A stretch of 36,989 nucleotides of DNA from a virus (IMGVR_UViG_3300009075_000011:1-36989); one strand, 5' to 3'. Counted from the first letter of the stretch, positions 15,546-24,370 are shown. Numbers and translations: made by a program. The notes: generated by a model not told the origin, from the sequence alone.

Positions 15546-17855
15546 TCAGGATGCGTTGACTGGATCTTCTTGGAGAACGACCTTTAGGTTCAGCCCGTTT
15601 GCTGAAATCGTGGCCGGACCGCTGGTCGCAACGTATTTTGTCGCGCTTGCTGATGATTTTCGAATCTTATAGACAGCCGAAGCCGGGGTCGCAGCCGTAT
15701 AGGACGTAGAAACTATCCCAGATCCGTTGGTGTCGGCGTTCACGACCTCAGTAGAGCCTACATACAAGGCTACCTGAGCACTCACAATACCAACGTCATT
15801 CTTGTCTACCACCGTAATATCGACCGGAACCGACGCGACGATGGATGTGCTGGTCGATGCCCCGACGTTTTCGACACGAACAGGCGAATCTCCGAGCGTG
15901 ACATTGATCGTCGTCGCTCCACCTGAAGTGTTTCGAACATCAACCATGTTGTTTGAAAAAATCATGTTTGCATACGTTCGGGTAGTCGAATCTGTAATGC
16001 TAGTTGCACGGTCATTGTTAATGAACGTGCCATACTTGAAATCTGTCGAAGCAACAACAGGCAGCCTCAAAGCGCCTAGAATGTCTGTGTTCGGACCCGC
16101 AGCAAAACGCAGGATTCTTGGTGCCGTGCTAGTCTGATCCGCTTCTGCCTCCGCCCGAATGCCCACTCTGGTATTCGTGCTGTGGGTAGAATTCGTTACT
16201 GTGATTCGGGTACCGTTGAAAAATCCTTCGATCACGTTGCTGGCATTTGCCCGAAGATGAACGAGATATGGTGTATCTTCGTTGATCGTAACTGACGTTG
16301 GACCAGCTTGTGTAGTATCCACACCAGCCGTGCAGCTAATCAAGGTGATGGTTTGTGCTACAATATCCACCTTCAACCACCAATAGTCTTCCGTTGCCAG
16401 TGTTGCTGCCTTACGGATGATCGGCCCCATGCGTGACTGATTTGCACCGGCACTAGGGAAGTTCACGACCATTTCGGCATATTGATCTGACGATCCAACA
16501 ACGTCTGCTTCGATGATTGCCACATTCCTAACGTCTGACGCACCTGGATCCAGAATTTCTAGATAGCCAGCCGATGCAGACGGAATCGACAATTGCGTGC
16601 CACCCGTAGCATTGCCCCAGAGATATGAAGGGTCAGCAGTAGCCAATACTTCTGCGGTAGTTGCTCGCGCATTGATAAAGTCCTCATAGACCTTATGCGC
16701 TCCACCGAGACAGTTAATGAACGTATTGCCCTTGTTCTCGGCCGGGCCAGATTGTACCGAGCCGCAACCAATAATGCTGTTACCAATGAAGTCGTCTGTA
16801 GACGAGTTTGCGGATAGATCAATACCGTATCGGAAGCCGTTGAACGTAGTACCGTAGATAAGCAAAGTTTCTACGTTACCATCATCTCCGTCAAAGCCTG
16901 TTGGTTGGCGAGAACCAATCAACGTCGGACCGTTACGTCCCTTTGCTGTATCACCTGTACCTACCTTCGCACCAAATGTAACAATGGTGTCACCAGCCGG
17001 CGTGGTTGAATTGCCCACAACCGTGATACCGAAGTACGGAGTACCGTCAGGGCGGAATTTGTTCATGCATGGAACTTCTCGCGTACCGTCATAGTACGTC
17101 GGGTAGTTCCAACGCAAAACTTCATCATATGAAGTAAAAGTTGTTGGATTTGTTGAAACCGAATCTCCAAGCTCCAAACGACCTTGAACGTAAAAGATGC
17201 CTTCCTTTTCCGTCATAATACCATAGCGATTACCAATTGTTCCAAAATCTGCGTCTGTCATTTCCTTAAATCCGGCGCCGGCGGTCGTGTTCGTGCCTCT
17301 TGCGCGAAGCGTACCAAACCCATACATGATTTGGTCGATACCGAACGGATTACCTTTAACCGACGCGGTTGGTGTCATTGTCGCCCCAAAATGCCGCGCT
17401 GCCGCCATGTTAGGGGTCCCAACTGTCTGCGAGGCCGTTAGCGTTGGATCAATAATGTAACACACCCAACCGTCCGTACCCACCAAGGTATCGTTCCCAC
17501 CAACGTAAAATCCCTTCCAATCACCTGCTGCGGTGCCAGGTACCGTCGCGCCTGACCCAATGATAATTTTCATGGCGCCGGCAGATCGAAGGCCTACCAG
17601 TGATGGGACAGCACAACGCAACCAAATGTAGATTAACTTGCCAGCATGAGTTGTTGTAAAGTCTAGAGTGTTACCAGCACCAATATCAAATGTGGATCCA
17701 CGTTCCGTTCCTGTGTTGTAAGTAAGACTAATACATGCCAACCCCTGAGCAAAATAGTCCGTATCTGCCGTGTCTGTACCACCGATCTGTGTCCAACCGG
17801 TCAGGGAGTCTGCACTGGTAATCTGAACTAGATCAGTTGTGACTGTTAGAGGCAT
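15546..17855 (-). CDS. Large virion protein with beta-helix and jelly-roll-like parts
   Basis: 769 aa. The N-terminal ~230 residues look like a carbohydrate-binding or laminin-G-like jelly roll (AGKLIYIWLRCAVPS; WKGFYVGGNDTLVGTDGWV). Residues ~330-390 resemble rungs of a right-handed beta-helix (TLLIYGTTFNGFRYGIDLS, IGNSIIGCGSV). Residues ~430-590 form a second lectin-like unit (EDYWWLKVDIVAQTITLISC). The last ~90 residues are an Ig-like domain (VPVDITVVDKNDVGIVSAQV). This modular, Thr/Gly-rich make-up fits a tail spike or large fibre that contacts surface glycans. No catalytic residues can be assigned with confidence. Confidence 0.8.
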   Translation of the reverse strand: MPLTVTTDLVQITSADSLTGWTQIGGTDTADTDYFAQGLACISLTYNTGTERGSTFDIGAGNTLDFTTTHAGKLIYIWLRCAVPSLVGLRSAGAMKIIIGSGATVPGTAAGDWKGFYVGGNDTLVGTDGWVCYIIDPTLTASQTVGTPNMAAARHFGATMTPTASVKGNPFGIDQIMYGFGTLRARGTNTTAGAGFKEMTDADFGTIGNRYGIMTEKEGIFYVQGRLELGDSVSTNPTTFTSYDEVLRWNYPTYYDGTREVPCMNKFRPDGTPYFGITVVGNSTTPAGDTIVTFGAKVGTGDTAKGRNGPTLIGSRQPTGFDGDDGNVETLLIYGTTFNGFRYGIDLSANSSTDDFIGNSIIGCGSVQSGPAENKGNTFINCLGGAHKVYEDFINARATTAEVLATADPSYLWGNATGGTQLSIPSASAGYLEILDPGASDVRNVAIIEADVVGSSDQYAEMVVNFPSAGANQSRMGPIIRKAATLATEDYWWLKVDIVAQTITLISCTAGVDTTQAGPTSVTINEDTPYLVHLRANASNVIEGFFNGTRITVTNSTHSTNTRVGIRAEAEADQTSTAPRILRFAAGPNTDILGALRLPVVASTDFKYGTFINNDRATSITDSTTRTYANMIFSNNMVDVRNTSGGATTINVTLGDSPVRVENVGASTSTSIVASVPVDITVVDKNDVGIVSAQVALYVGSTEVVNADTNGSGIVSTSYTAATPASAVYKIRKSSASATKYVATSGPATISANGLNLKVVLQEDPVNAS

Positions 17856-17864
17856 GTGCTGCTA

Positions 17865-20087
17865 TTAGGAGATGCTGCCGCCCATACGGGCAACCAGTTG
17901 TTGAACATCATCTGAAGTTTCAACTGTCTCCATAAAGACTTCGAACTCAGACACCGATTCTAGAGGAATCAAGACCTCCTTGCTTACTTCGTCAAGTACG
18001 ATATCGTATGACTGATATGTAGTTTGCTCTTTCTTGACAGTAGCCTTGTCGAGTGCGGCCTTCATGTTCTTGGAGCCTTTCGCAGCATCAGAACCAGCAC
18101 GGGTTACTGCCATCTGATCAGACAATTTCTTAGCAAGAGCCGGAGTCATCACATCTACTCCACCCATGACCCCGCGCATAGCAGGATTCATTTTAGCAGT
18201 CTTTTTAGCTATTGCCGCCTGATGCTGTTCTGGGGTGTTTGCTTCTCCCATTGCCTGTTTTGTGGCACTCGCATACATCACCGACTTTGCCTTCTTACCA
18301 TATCGCTTTTGGAAATCGCCTAGGTGCTTCTTCATGCCCTTGACGATTCGCTCGCGTGTAGCCTTTTGTTCGTCCGTCAACCTACGTTCTTCCAAAGTCT
18401 GTAGTGGTTCAAGGGATGGTTCTACCTTTTCTACTTCCTCTGTGTGGTACTTCGTTAGTTGTTCGGGGCGTGCCTTGACCGCACCCAGCTTGTACTTAAC
18501 GATCTTAGGTGGCAGATTAGGGCGAATGTTGAAAGATCCATCTTCGTGCTTGTGAATAATCGTGTGTGGTGCATGTGCGTGCGGCCCTACTGTTGGCTTG
18601 ACAATATCGCCAACATTCCATTCTGATAGATCGGTCTCCTCGCCCATCCAACCCAAATGCTTTGCCATGCTCTTTCCTTCTGGGCCACCATATTGATGCA
18701 GTGCCTGCATGATATGGGTTGCAATTGGACGACCAGTGCCCTTTAGATGCGCGGCGAGCCCCTTAGAATCATTCGTCAGAATGTACGATACGGCCTGCTT
18801 CCATGGATGCGAGCCTTCTGGGCTCTTGTCGATTGAATCTGACTTTGAAAGCAATTTGACCGCTGCGCGAGGTAGCCCTTCATTCAGTTCTGCCTGAGCA
18901 ATAAGCTCCTCTGCCTCGACAGACTCTTTCCATGGATTCGTCTGACCGTGTGTCATCGAATTTGGATCACTCTTGTTGTCTGCGTGGTAGTCATCCCAAC
19001 CTTGAGCCAGATAGTGGTTGTAGGATTTTGCGCCCAGGTGTTTCTTGGCGGCTGTGTTTAGGTGCTTGCCTAGTGTGCCGGCACGATGCAGATGTGGATA
19101 ACGTCGAGAAATGTGATCGTACGGATCACCATCTGGGAATGCATTGCCCCAGGCATGTTCAATATCACGCGCCATCTTTTCGTGATTGATCGGATCAGCC
19201 TTCTCACGAACGCGATCAAAAATAGGTTTGCGTGGTGCGAGAGGCTTGTCCGCCGCCATCGTCTTCCTATTCGTTGCCGCCTTTTCCTTGGCCCATCTAT
19301 TAAGATAGTGGTCTTCGTGGAGGTCTTTTTCGGCCATGGTGATATCCTTTATGAATCGTTTTACAATGTCGCCTTCTGTAGTCAGAATCGTAACGTAGTT
19401 ATCACCACGAAATTCGACTGGGCAAATTTGTCCTGTTGTAAGGTCCTCGACTAGATCGCCTCTGTTAAAGATCAGCCCCTTAACATAGGCATCTCGGTCT
19501 GCATCTTCATGTAGCTTCATACCGTTTCTTACGTCGTTGAAGATTGCCTTCCCGTGCGTATGGCTGGTGCCTACAGGCAGACCTGCATGAAAGGACTTGT
19601 AGTCATTGTTGTGCGCGTGTTGGCGCATCTTCGATGCCGAGATTCCTGTAGTGCCTTCTGCGTCTGGGTCTCTATGACCAGCAGATACTACCTTGATGCT
19701 CTTGAAGTGGAACCCATTTCCGTGTTCGTCAAACTTGCCATTGTACTTGTGTAGAGTATCGTGGTACTGCTTGACGCGATCCTCACCAGCGACCATCACT
19801 AGATGCTTGTAGCCTTTCTTGTGAAGCTCTGCGGCGTGAGTCAGATAGCTAGGTGATTCTTTGGATGATGCTGACAGATTCGCATGTGGGAACAGACCCT
19901 TTGCGTGCTTTAGCTTTTGGCTGGCCGACAACGGATTCTTCTTTGAATCTTGCGAATGGCTAAGGCGGATGTGTGCATCGCCACCATGCTCGCGAGCAAC
20001 CTCATGCACCTTGTTGACCAATAGGGCATGACCCGCAGTAGGCGGATTCATGCGGCCAAATGCTGCTACTGCGGTCTTGTCTTTCAT
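17865..20087 (-). CDS. HxGH-type nucleotidyltransferase fused to a large virion-like region
   Basis: 740 aa; the ATG at 20087 overlaps the ligase-like gene stop (ATGA). Residues 1-160 are a cytidylyltransferase/NMNAT-like Rossmann domain. It has GRMNPPTAGH (residues 11-20, the nucleotide-binding T/HxGH) and ISASKMR (149-155, the ISxSxxR motif), with LVMVAGEDR in between. Such enzymes transfer AMP or CMP to a phosphate, for instance in NAD or lipid precursor synthesis. The substrate is not deducible. Residues ~250-740 are hydrophilic, Lys/His/Glu-rich, with KPTVGPHAHAPHTII-like modules resembling those of the 769-aa gene at 8964-11273. Related phage genes are annotated cytidylyltransferase or structural. 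The fusion to a virion-type tail suggests packaging in the capsid, which is inference. Confidence 0.85.
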   Translation of the reverse strand: MKDKTAVAAFGRMNPPTAGHALLVNKVHEVAREHGGDAHIRLSHSQDSKKNPLSASQKLKHAKGLFPHANLSASSKESPSYLTHAAELHKKGYKHLVMVAGEDRVKQYHDTLHKYNGKFDEHGNGFHFKSIKVVSAGHRDPDAEGTTGISASKMRQHAHNNDYKSFHAGLPVGTSHTHGKAIFNDVRNGMKLHEDADRDAYVKGLIFNRGDLVEDLTTGQICPVEFRGDNYVTILTTEGDIVKRFIKDITMAEKDLHEDHYLNRWAKEKAATNRKTMAADKPLAPRKPIFDRVREKADPINHEKMARDIEHAWGNAFPDGDPYDHISRRYPHLHRAGTLGKHLNTAAKKHLGAKSYNHYLAQGWDDYHADNKSDPNSMTHGQTNPWKESVEAEELIAQAELNEGLPRAAVKLLSKSDSIDKSPEGSHPWKQAVSYILTNDSKGLAAHLKGTGRPIATHIMQALHQYGGPEGKSMAKHLGWMGEETDLSEWNVGDIVKPTVGPHAHAPHTIIHKHEDGSFNIRPNLPPKIVKYKLGAVKARPEQLTKYHTEEVEKVEPSLEPLQTLEERRLTDEQKATRERIVKGMKKHLGDFQKRYGKKAKSVMYASATKQAMGEANTPEQHQAAIAKKTAKMNPAMRGVMGGVDVMTPALAKKLSDQMAVTRAGSDAAKGSKNMKAALDKATVKKEQTTYQSYDIVLDEVSKEVLIPLESVSEFEVFMETVETSDDVQQLVARMGGSIS

Positions 20088-21283
20088 TTTGCCCTACCTG
20101 GACGATCTGTCCGTGAGAGATTGGCTCGGCTGAAATCAGCACGATGTACCAATTTAGACGGCTTGTTGTTGTGTGAAACTACAAAGCCCTCAGGCTTCGA
20201 TGGGCGACCTTCAATAGAGTGTCCGTATGTGCTGTGTGACGACAATGCGTGTACGAGGGAATTCTTTGCTTCTCCGACATGATGATGCGCTGAGAAAAGG
20301 TGCTCAAAGTCTTGCTTGTGTAGATGTACGTCTGCAACTTTGCCATTGCCACGATCAATATGCGCCTGCTTTGCCTTTGCGGTCTTTACGCTCCCCGATG
20401 CCTTTTGATAGTGTGCCTGTAGATGCTTTTTGTACCCCTCTACTGAAGGGCTCGTCCCAGCAACAACGTTTTTGTTGACGAATGTTTTTAGGTGTTCTGT
20501 GTGCTGCCCGATAGCAGCATGACCTTCTTTCGTGATTTTGGAATGATGCGTCATTGCTTTACGCATGTGGTGCAGATACTTATGCTGTGCTTCTGGTGAG
20601 TAGTGTGACTTCGCGCCCTCGACTTTTGGTTCGATCACATGCACGTCCTTGTGCTTCTTGAATGCGTTTACTGGAGGATCGAAGTGCGCCTTCATGTCAT
20701 GGAAACCAGTGCCCTTGTAGTGCGTATGAACCACCACCCCAACTTTAGCCTTACTGATTTTCCTACCTTCTTCACTACGCTTGTCTACAGAATAGGTGAT
20801 TGTGTTCGGCTTGAAGTGGTGTGACTTTTCGGCTGGGTTGTTGGCAATGTCGTGATGCGTGTACATCAGGTCGCCCTGAAAGACGCCAGATTTTGGAGTT
20901 GCTTTTGGTAGATGGTGTAGCGCAGCGTGCAGCTTTTGACGTAGCCCAGGAGACTCATGGTTCTTGTCAATGTCTGCGTGCGAGTGATTCAGCTTTGGAT
21001 TCTTGGAGAATGCGGACTTGGTAGCGACGAAAAACTTGCCTGTATCTGGATGATGCCCGAACACAATGCTCGGCGAACCATCGTACTTCGTTGTGACTGA
21101 GGTGTGCTTGTCTGACTTGCCTGACGCCAGATGCGAATGAACGGCATCTAGGGTCCGTACTGCATGGTGGAATCCGTTCTCGCCTGCATTGATCAGGTGA
21201 TCTTCGGGATGCTCTAGGTGGCGGAGCTTGCCATCATCGGCACCTTCACACAGAAACTCGGTATAGGTGAAATCAAGATCCAT
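20084..21283 (-). CDS. Covalent nucleotidyltransferase (DNA/RNA ligase-like), DUF6267-type phage family
   Basis: 399 aa. I see the ligase-superfamily motifs in order. Motif I is KYDGS with candidate AMP-accepting K66. A motif III-like block, GVFQGDLMY, spans about residues 133-141. Motif IV is EGFVV at 365, and motif V is KLVHR from K377. Ligases adenylate this lysine and then seal nicks. Here there is no room for a C-terminal OB domain after motif V, so it may be a minimal RNA ligase-like or nucleotidyl-transferring enzyme. The N-terminus (FTYTEFLCEGADDGKLRHLEHPEDH) resembles homologues that start with a capsid-targeting-like MKTFKEFL segment. It is coupled to the nucleotidyltransferase gene downstream. 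Its RBS lies in a hairpin. Confidence 0.8.
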   Translation of the reverse strand: MDLDFTYTEFLCEGADDGKLRHLEHPEDHLINAGENGFHHAVRTLDAVHSHLASGKSDKHTSVTTKYDGSPSIVFGHHPDTGKFFVATKSAFSKNPKLNHSHADIDKNHESPGLRQKLHAALHHLPKATPKSGVFQGDLMYTHHDIANNPAEKSHHFKPNTITYSVDKRSEEGRKISKAKVGVVVHTHYKGTGFHDMKAHFDPPVNAFKKHKDVHVIEPKVEGAKSHYSPEAQHKYLHHMRKAMTHHSKITKEGHAAIGQHTEHLKTFVNKNVVAGTSPSVEGYKKHLQAHYQKASGSVKTAKAKQAHIDRGNGKVADVHLHKQDFEHLFSAHHHVGEAKNSLVHALSSHSTYGHSIEGRPSKPEGFVVSHNNKPSKLVHRADFSRANLSRTDRPGRAK

Positions 21284-21287
21284 TGAT

Positions 21288-21304
21288 GCTCCAAGAGTTG
21301 GAGC
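21288..21304 (-). promoter_or_regulatory. RBS-containing hairpin before the ligase-like gene
   Basis: GCTCCAA pairs with TTGGAGC around a 3-base loop. The GGAG ribosome-binding site sits in the 3' arm five bases before the ATG, so folding would hide it. This could throttle translation or respond to a protein or temperature, by analogy with T4 RBS hairpins. Confidence 0.55.
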
Positions 21305-21361
21305 AAAGGAAGGTAGAGCTTACGCCCTAAACCACTCTCACATGCTCCATCTAATCAAAAA

Positions 21362-21607
21362 CTACGAACAGTTTGTTGCAGCCTGCAACTTGCCTATATG
21401 CTTGTGCATTGTCTCTACTAGAGTCGTCAAAACTACTATCTCAGCCTGTAGCAACAGAATTCTATCTACAATGGCCCTTTTTTCCACCATTGTTAGCGGT
21501 ACTCCGTACTCTTGCTCAAGGCTTTCTTTCGATGCTGGGCCTTGAGCAGATACAGATACCGCAATACACAATAGGAAAACAGCAAGCTTACTTGAGTAGT
21601 GTTTCAT
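21362..21607 (-). CDS. Small secreted or periplasmic protein
   Basis: 81 aa overlapping the preceding gene by 20 bases. It has a clear signal peptide (MKHYSSKLAVFLLCIAVSVSAQG, cleavage probably after the Ser-Ala) and then a short helical domain (LEQEYGVPLTMVEKRAIVDR, ILLLQAEIVVLTTLV). Lacking a lipobox, it would be released to the periplasm. Function unknown; superinfection exclusion or lysis modulation are typical roles for such small exported phage proteins. Confidence 0.65.
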   Translation of the reverse strand: MKHYSSKLAVFLLCIAVSVSAQGPASKESLEQEYGVPLTMVEKRAIVDRILLLQAEIVVLTTLVETMHKHIGKLQAATNCS

Positions 21608-21794
21608 AGTGGTCCATAGTTAGCGTTTCGTCCTTTGATAACGAAATTGCCTTCTCGGCCACTTTGTGTAGGTCCATATCAGTCTTTGCATCCTCACGCG
21701 CCCATTCCAAAAGGCGGATGAACAGAGGAACATTCAGGTGAATGCAATCCCCCTCTGCCTGGGATTCGGTGTATAGTTGCGCGAACGTTTTCAT
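21588..21794 (-). CDS. 68-aa protein with capsid-targeting-like start
   Basis: It starts MKTFAQLYTESQAEG, the same MK(S/T)FAQL pattern as the 57-aa peptide at 1265-1438, with L7-x-x-E10 as a possible prohead-protease site. The rest is a small acidic helical domain. There is no good Shine-Dalgarno. A GATAAATA motif sits only a few bases before the ATG. An internal capsid protein is plausible but unproven. Confidence 0.65.
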   Translation of the reverse strand: MKTFAQLYTESQAEGDCIHLNVPLFIRLLEWAREDAKTDMDLHKVAEKAISLSKDETLTMDHYETLLK

Positions 21795-21812
21795 CTTGTT
21801 ATTTATCGATCC

Positions 21813-22886
21813 TCATAGCTGGACGCCCAGTTTATCTTTGACAACATCCCAGCGGTGCTTGCTGCGGAAGTAGTAGCGATCATGGCTCTTGCCCATATTC
21901 TTGAGGGCAAACGTCGGTTTGCCAGTAGTATCTAGCCCCATCTTCAATACATTCAGGTCTTGGAATGTCGTCTGAATGAGTGGCGACACATCGAACTTGT
22001 CTGCCTTGTTAGCGTCTACTAACAACATCCCAAGCCCATAGACGATGTTGGTGGCTGTGTACTCCTTCTTTCCCTTGATGTAGTCGGTCTTCTCTTTGTC
22101 AGAAAGACGCAGGCGTGGAAGGACGTATTCGTCCATGAAAGTCTTATAGGACGAAGGACTTGACAGGCGCATCTTTGACAACACAGAGGTCTTTGAACCT
22201 TCCAGCACTCCTGCGTCAGACGCGAAGTTTATCCGTTTGAGTGCTGTGAGAACGTTCCGTGACATGGTTGGCGGCAGCATGTTTGCCTTGATGAGGATTC
22301 CAACAGACGTTGCAATGCCTGCGAACATGCCCATCTTCGCCAGCTTCATCATTACCTCGGCAGCGATCTTGGCTTGCGGAGGCACCTTACTCTTTTGGAG
22401 CAGCCGCTCTACTCGTTCGTTGATCAATGCAGGGGCAAGGGTATTCGATGTTCCACCAGCCACCTTTGCCGAGAAGCCCGTGTACTTTCCTTTCTTGCCG
22501 AGAAAGTAGTCGAACAGCTCGTAGTTAGAACGCACAGGGAAGACCACCTCATCGTAGTCCCCTGTCTTCAATAGATGGATAGGGCCTAGCACTTCGCCAA
22601 AATAGGACTTGACCACGTTCATGTCGATATGTTCCTTACCCACCTTGTAGAGTGTGTCAACCCGTTCTGGCTTTCTACCAGTCTGTGCGTATTCTGTCAG
22701 AGCCTCAAGGTAGTTCGTGAATGCAGGAGGCAACTTCGTCTTGTCGATTGCCTTGAGTACGAAATCGACATACTTGGCAGCAGGCATCGAAATGAACCGA
22801 TCGGCTGGCTTTCGGACAAGTTGCGGTATGTCTACCGTCTTGATCGTCTTGAACATCTCCGAAGGCTGAAGTACCGACTCTGCCAT
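21813..22886 (-). CDS. Unknown 357-aa protein
   Basis: It starts at the ATG at 22886 after CGGAG, directly behind a terminator-like hairpin. The protein is Lys-rich, mixed alpha/beta, with a hydrophobic helix around residues 185-215 (KMGMFAGIATSVGILIKAN) and a basic C-terminus (DRYYFRSKHRWDVVKDKLG). The DYDEVVFPVRSNYELFDYFLGKKGKYTGFSAKV stretch (residues ~105-140) has an Asp and spaced charged residues vaguely like a restriction-endonuclease fold, but that is too weak for a call. Related proteins exist, as I recall, only as hypothetical phage proteins. Confidence 0.75.
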   Translation of the reverse strand: MAESVLQPSEMFKTIKTVDIPQLVRKPADRFISMPAAKYVDFVLKAIDKTKLPPAFTNYLEALTEYAQTGRKPERVDTLYKVGKEHIDMNVVKSYFGEVLGPIHLLKTGDYDEVVFPVRSNYELFDYFLGKKGKYTGFSAKVAGGTSNTLAPALINERVERLLQKSKVPPQAKIAAEVMMKLAKMGMFAGIATSVGILIKANMLPPTMSRNVLTALKRINFASDAGVLEGSKTSVLSKMRLSSPSSYKTFMDEYVLPRLRLSDKEKTDYIKGKKEYTATNIVYGLGMLLVDANKADKFDVSPLIQTTFQDLNVLKMGLDTTGKPTFALKNMGKSHDRYYFRSKHRWDVVKDKLGVQL

Positions 22887-22905
22887 TGTTTTCTCCGCAA
22901 AAGGA

Positions 22906-22925
22906 AAGGGCCCGAAAGGGCCCTT
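22906..22925 (-). terminator. Terminator-like hairpin after the glycosyltransferase gene
   Basis: AAGGGCCC and GGGCCCTT pair around a 4-base loop. In the minus direction the stem is followed by TCCTTTT. It lies between the glycosyltransferase stop and the 357-aa gene, so it is placed to end the upstream unit. Confidence 0.7.
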
Positions 22926-22942
22926 GTGCTGCTATGTCGTGG

Positions 22943-24028
22943 CTACTTGAACATATTGACCCACACATATTTAGACTGCTTAGAATAGGAGCATAGCCCC
23001 TTTCTTGCTTTTGCCGTGAACACTCCGTTCGGAAGATCCTTCCAGACCTTGCGATAGTGTCTTGAGATTGACTCCACGCTGTTCGGCACTGCCTGCAGGT
23101 CTTCTGGCAACCAAGGGATTTCTGGAGACCCAACAACGTTGACACCTTGGCTTACTGCGTCGGCTGCGACGATGTTGAACGTCTCGGAGAAGGTGACTTG
23201 GGTTACGATCTCCATCTTTGGAAGTAGGTCAAGAAAGTCTCCATGATCCATCCATTGATGCTCGACCAGCGTATGCTGTCCATCCAGTCGCGCAAAGATG
23301 CCGCGCAGGTTATTCAGAATAGGCGAGGCATTACCTTCGACCCGAGTGCTGTTGATGTGGAAGCGCAGCTTTGCGTTTACGTCCTCTGCAAAGTCAATCG
23401 CGGCAAGCGCCTGATTCACATGATTCTTTAGGGGACGAATGGCCCCAAAGCAACCGATATCGACCGTCCTGAACTTGGAAAACTTGTTCAGTACGTCACG
23501 ACGCCAATCGAAGAATGGACCATCCTCTTCTAATGGGTAGTAGTTTGGCAGATAGACCACCGAACCAGGCACCTTTGCGGCGCGTGCAAGGTTCTGGATG
23601 TCGTTCGCAGCATCCTTTGAGTTGCAAGCAACCGTGATACCACGACTCAGATAGTCAATCGTCCATCCAAATGCGATTCCCTCATTTGCAAGGAACTCAG
23701 ACTTGGAATGATTGCGAACCATCCACCTAACCTTAGGGTGCAGCTTCGTCAAAACTTCAAACTTCTCTGGGATCACCCAGTACGCCTCTACGATTACATG
23801 CGTAGGACGAAACTTTGTCACTTCGCGGTCGATGTGGTTATTGTCAAACACATGAACCAACTTAGCCTCAATGCCCTCGTCATTGAGCATGTCAACAACG
23901 AATCGAACAGAGTTGTAAAGACCAGACGATAGGTGTCCACCGCTGTCACTATAGTTCCAGCAACCAGGCATACCCGCATCACGATGTTTAAGCACGAACA
24001 AGATTCTATTTCGTGAGTGGCAATGCAT
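22943..24028 (-). CDS. Glycosyltransferase, GT-B fold (GT4-like)
   Basis: 361 aa from the ATG at 24028 with AGAGGA upstream. The N-terminal Rossmann half begins NRILFVLKHRDAG with a glycine-rich GGHLSSGLYNSV loop. The C-terminal half has VDIGCFGAIRPLKNH, the usual first strand of the donor-binding domain, and SETFNIVAADAVSQGVNVV, which corresponds to the GT4 E-x7-E donor-site region with the second acid as Asp. It would transfer a sugar from a nucleotide donor to phage DNA bases, a virion protein or a host surface glycan. The acceptor is unknown. A late promoter motif and a terminator immediately upstream make it an independently expressed, probably late, gene. Confidence 0.85.
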   Translation of the reverse strand: MHCHSRNRILFVLKHRDAGMPGCWNYSDSGGHLSSGLYNSVRFVVDMLNDEGIEAKLVHVFDNNHIDREVTKFRPTHVIVEAYWVIPEKFEVLTKLHPKVRWMVRNHSKSEFLANEGIAFGWTIDYLSRGITVACNSKDAANDIQNLARAAKVPGSVVYLPNYYPLEEDGPFFDWRRDVLNKFSKFRTVDIGCFGAIRPLKNHVNQALAAIDFAEDVNAKLRFHINSTRVEGNASPILNNLRGIFARLDGQHTLVEHQWMDHGDFLDLLPKMEIVTQVTFSETFNIVAADAVSQGVNVVGSPEIPWLPEDLQAVPNSVESISRHYRKVWKDLPNGVFTAKARKGLCSYSKQSKYVWVNMFK

Positions 24029-24074
24029 CTTAGTTTCCTCTTTGTTGTTATTCTTCTAGGGTGTGCTACACAGG

Positions 24075-24082
24075 TATTTATG
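24075..24082 (-). promoter_or_regulatory. Putative late promoter CATAAATA
   Basis: It differs from the T4 late element TATAAATA by one base. It lies just downstream of a strong terminator and about 47 bases before the glycosyltransferase ATG, where a new transcription start is needed. There is no -35 element. Confidence 0.5.
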
Positions 24083-24086
24083 CCAC

Positions 24087-24116
24087 AAAAAAAGCCGCCC
24101 CGCGGCGGCTTTTTCT
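24087..24116 (-). terminator. Strong intrinsic terminator after the tRNA-Leu gene
   Basis: GCCGCC/GGCGGC stem with a 4-base loop, extended by A/T pairs and flanked by T-runs on both strands (seven A's on the plus-strand left side, TTTTTCTTT on the right). It closes the tRNA/small-membrane-protein transcript on the minus strand and could also work in the other direction. Confidence 0.9.
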
Positions 24117-24121
24117 TTATT

Positions 24122-24198
24122 TGGTGCGAGTAGTGGGATTCGAACCCACACTTGAGGGATTTTAAGACCCTTGCCACTACCAATTGCGCTATACTCGC
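24122..24198 (-). tRNA. tRNA-Leu(UAA), with short variable loop
   Basis: A 77-nt cloverleaf with encoded CCA: acceptor GCGAGTA/TACTCGC, T-arm GTGGG-TTCGAAT-CCCAC, anticodon loop CTTAAAA giving UAA. The variable region is only 5 nt, although bacterial leucine tRNAs normally carry a long variable arm. The D-stem is poor (two of four pairs) and the last anticodon-stem pair is T-T. The 5' end overlaps the stop of the 59-aa gene by 10 bases. Anticodon identity is clear; charging identity is uncertain. Confidence 0.85.
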
Positions 24199-24368
24199 AA
24201 GAAAGATGGCAAATGATGGAAGGCTTCAAGCAACGCGACACACGTCCATCCAATCATAGATAGCAACCAGCCCTCTTTTACGTCCCCTGCTGTCGTCCGA
24301 AACTTGTATGCCGAATTGACGGCGAGATAGAGAGAAATTGCAACCATCAACCAATGAATTGCAGACAT
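24189..24368 (-). CDS. 59-aa membrane protein between two tRNA genes
   Basis: ATG at 24368, stop TAG at 24189-24191. Two hydrophobic segments are present (WLMVAISLYLAVNSAY and WLLSMIGWTCVALLEAF) separated by a charged loop (KFRTTAGDVKEG), giving a two-span membrane protein. Its AGGAGG ribosome-binding site is the 3' acceptor strand of tRNA-Thr (24371-24444), and its last three codons plus stop lie inside tRNA-Leu. Production of either mature tRNA would therefore remove the RBS or the stop codon from the message. The function is unknown. Confidence 0.75.
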   Translation of the reverse strand: MSAIHWLMVAISLYLAVNSAYKFRTTAGDVKEGWLLSMIGWTCVALLEAFHHLPSFLRV

Positions 24369-24370
24369 AA

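Noticed and set aside
24122-24198. Ochre suppressor tRNA
   Set aside because: Placing U33 correctly gives anticodon UAA (reads UUA), not UUA (which would read the stop codon UAA).
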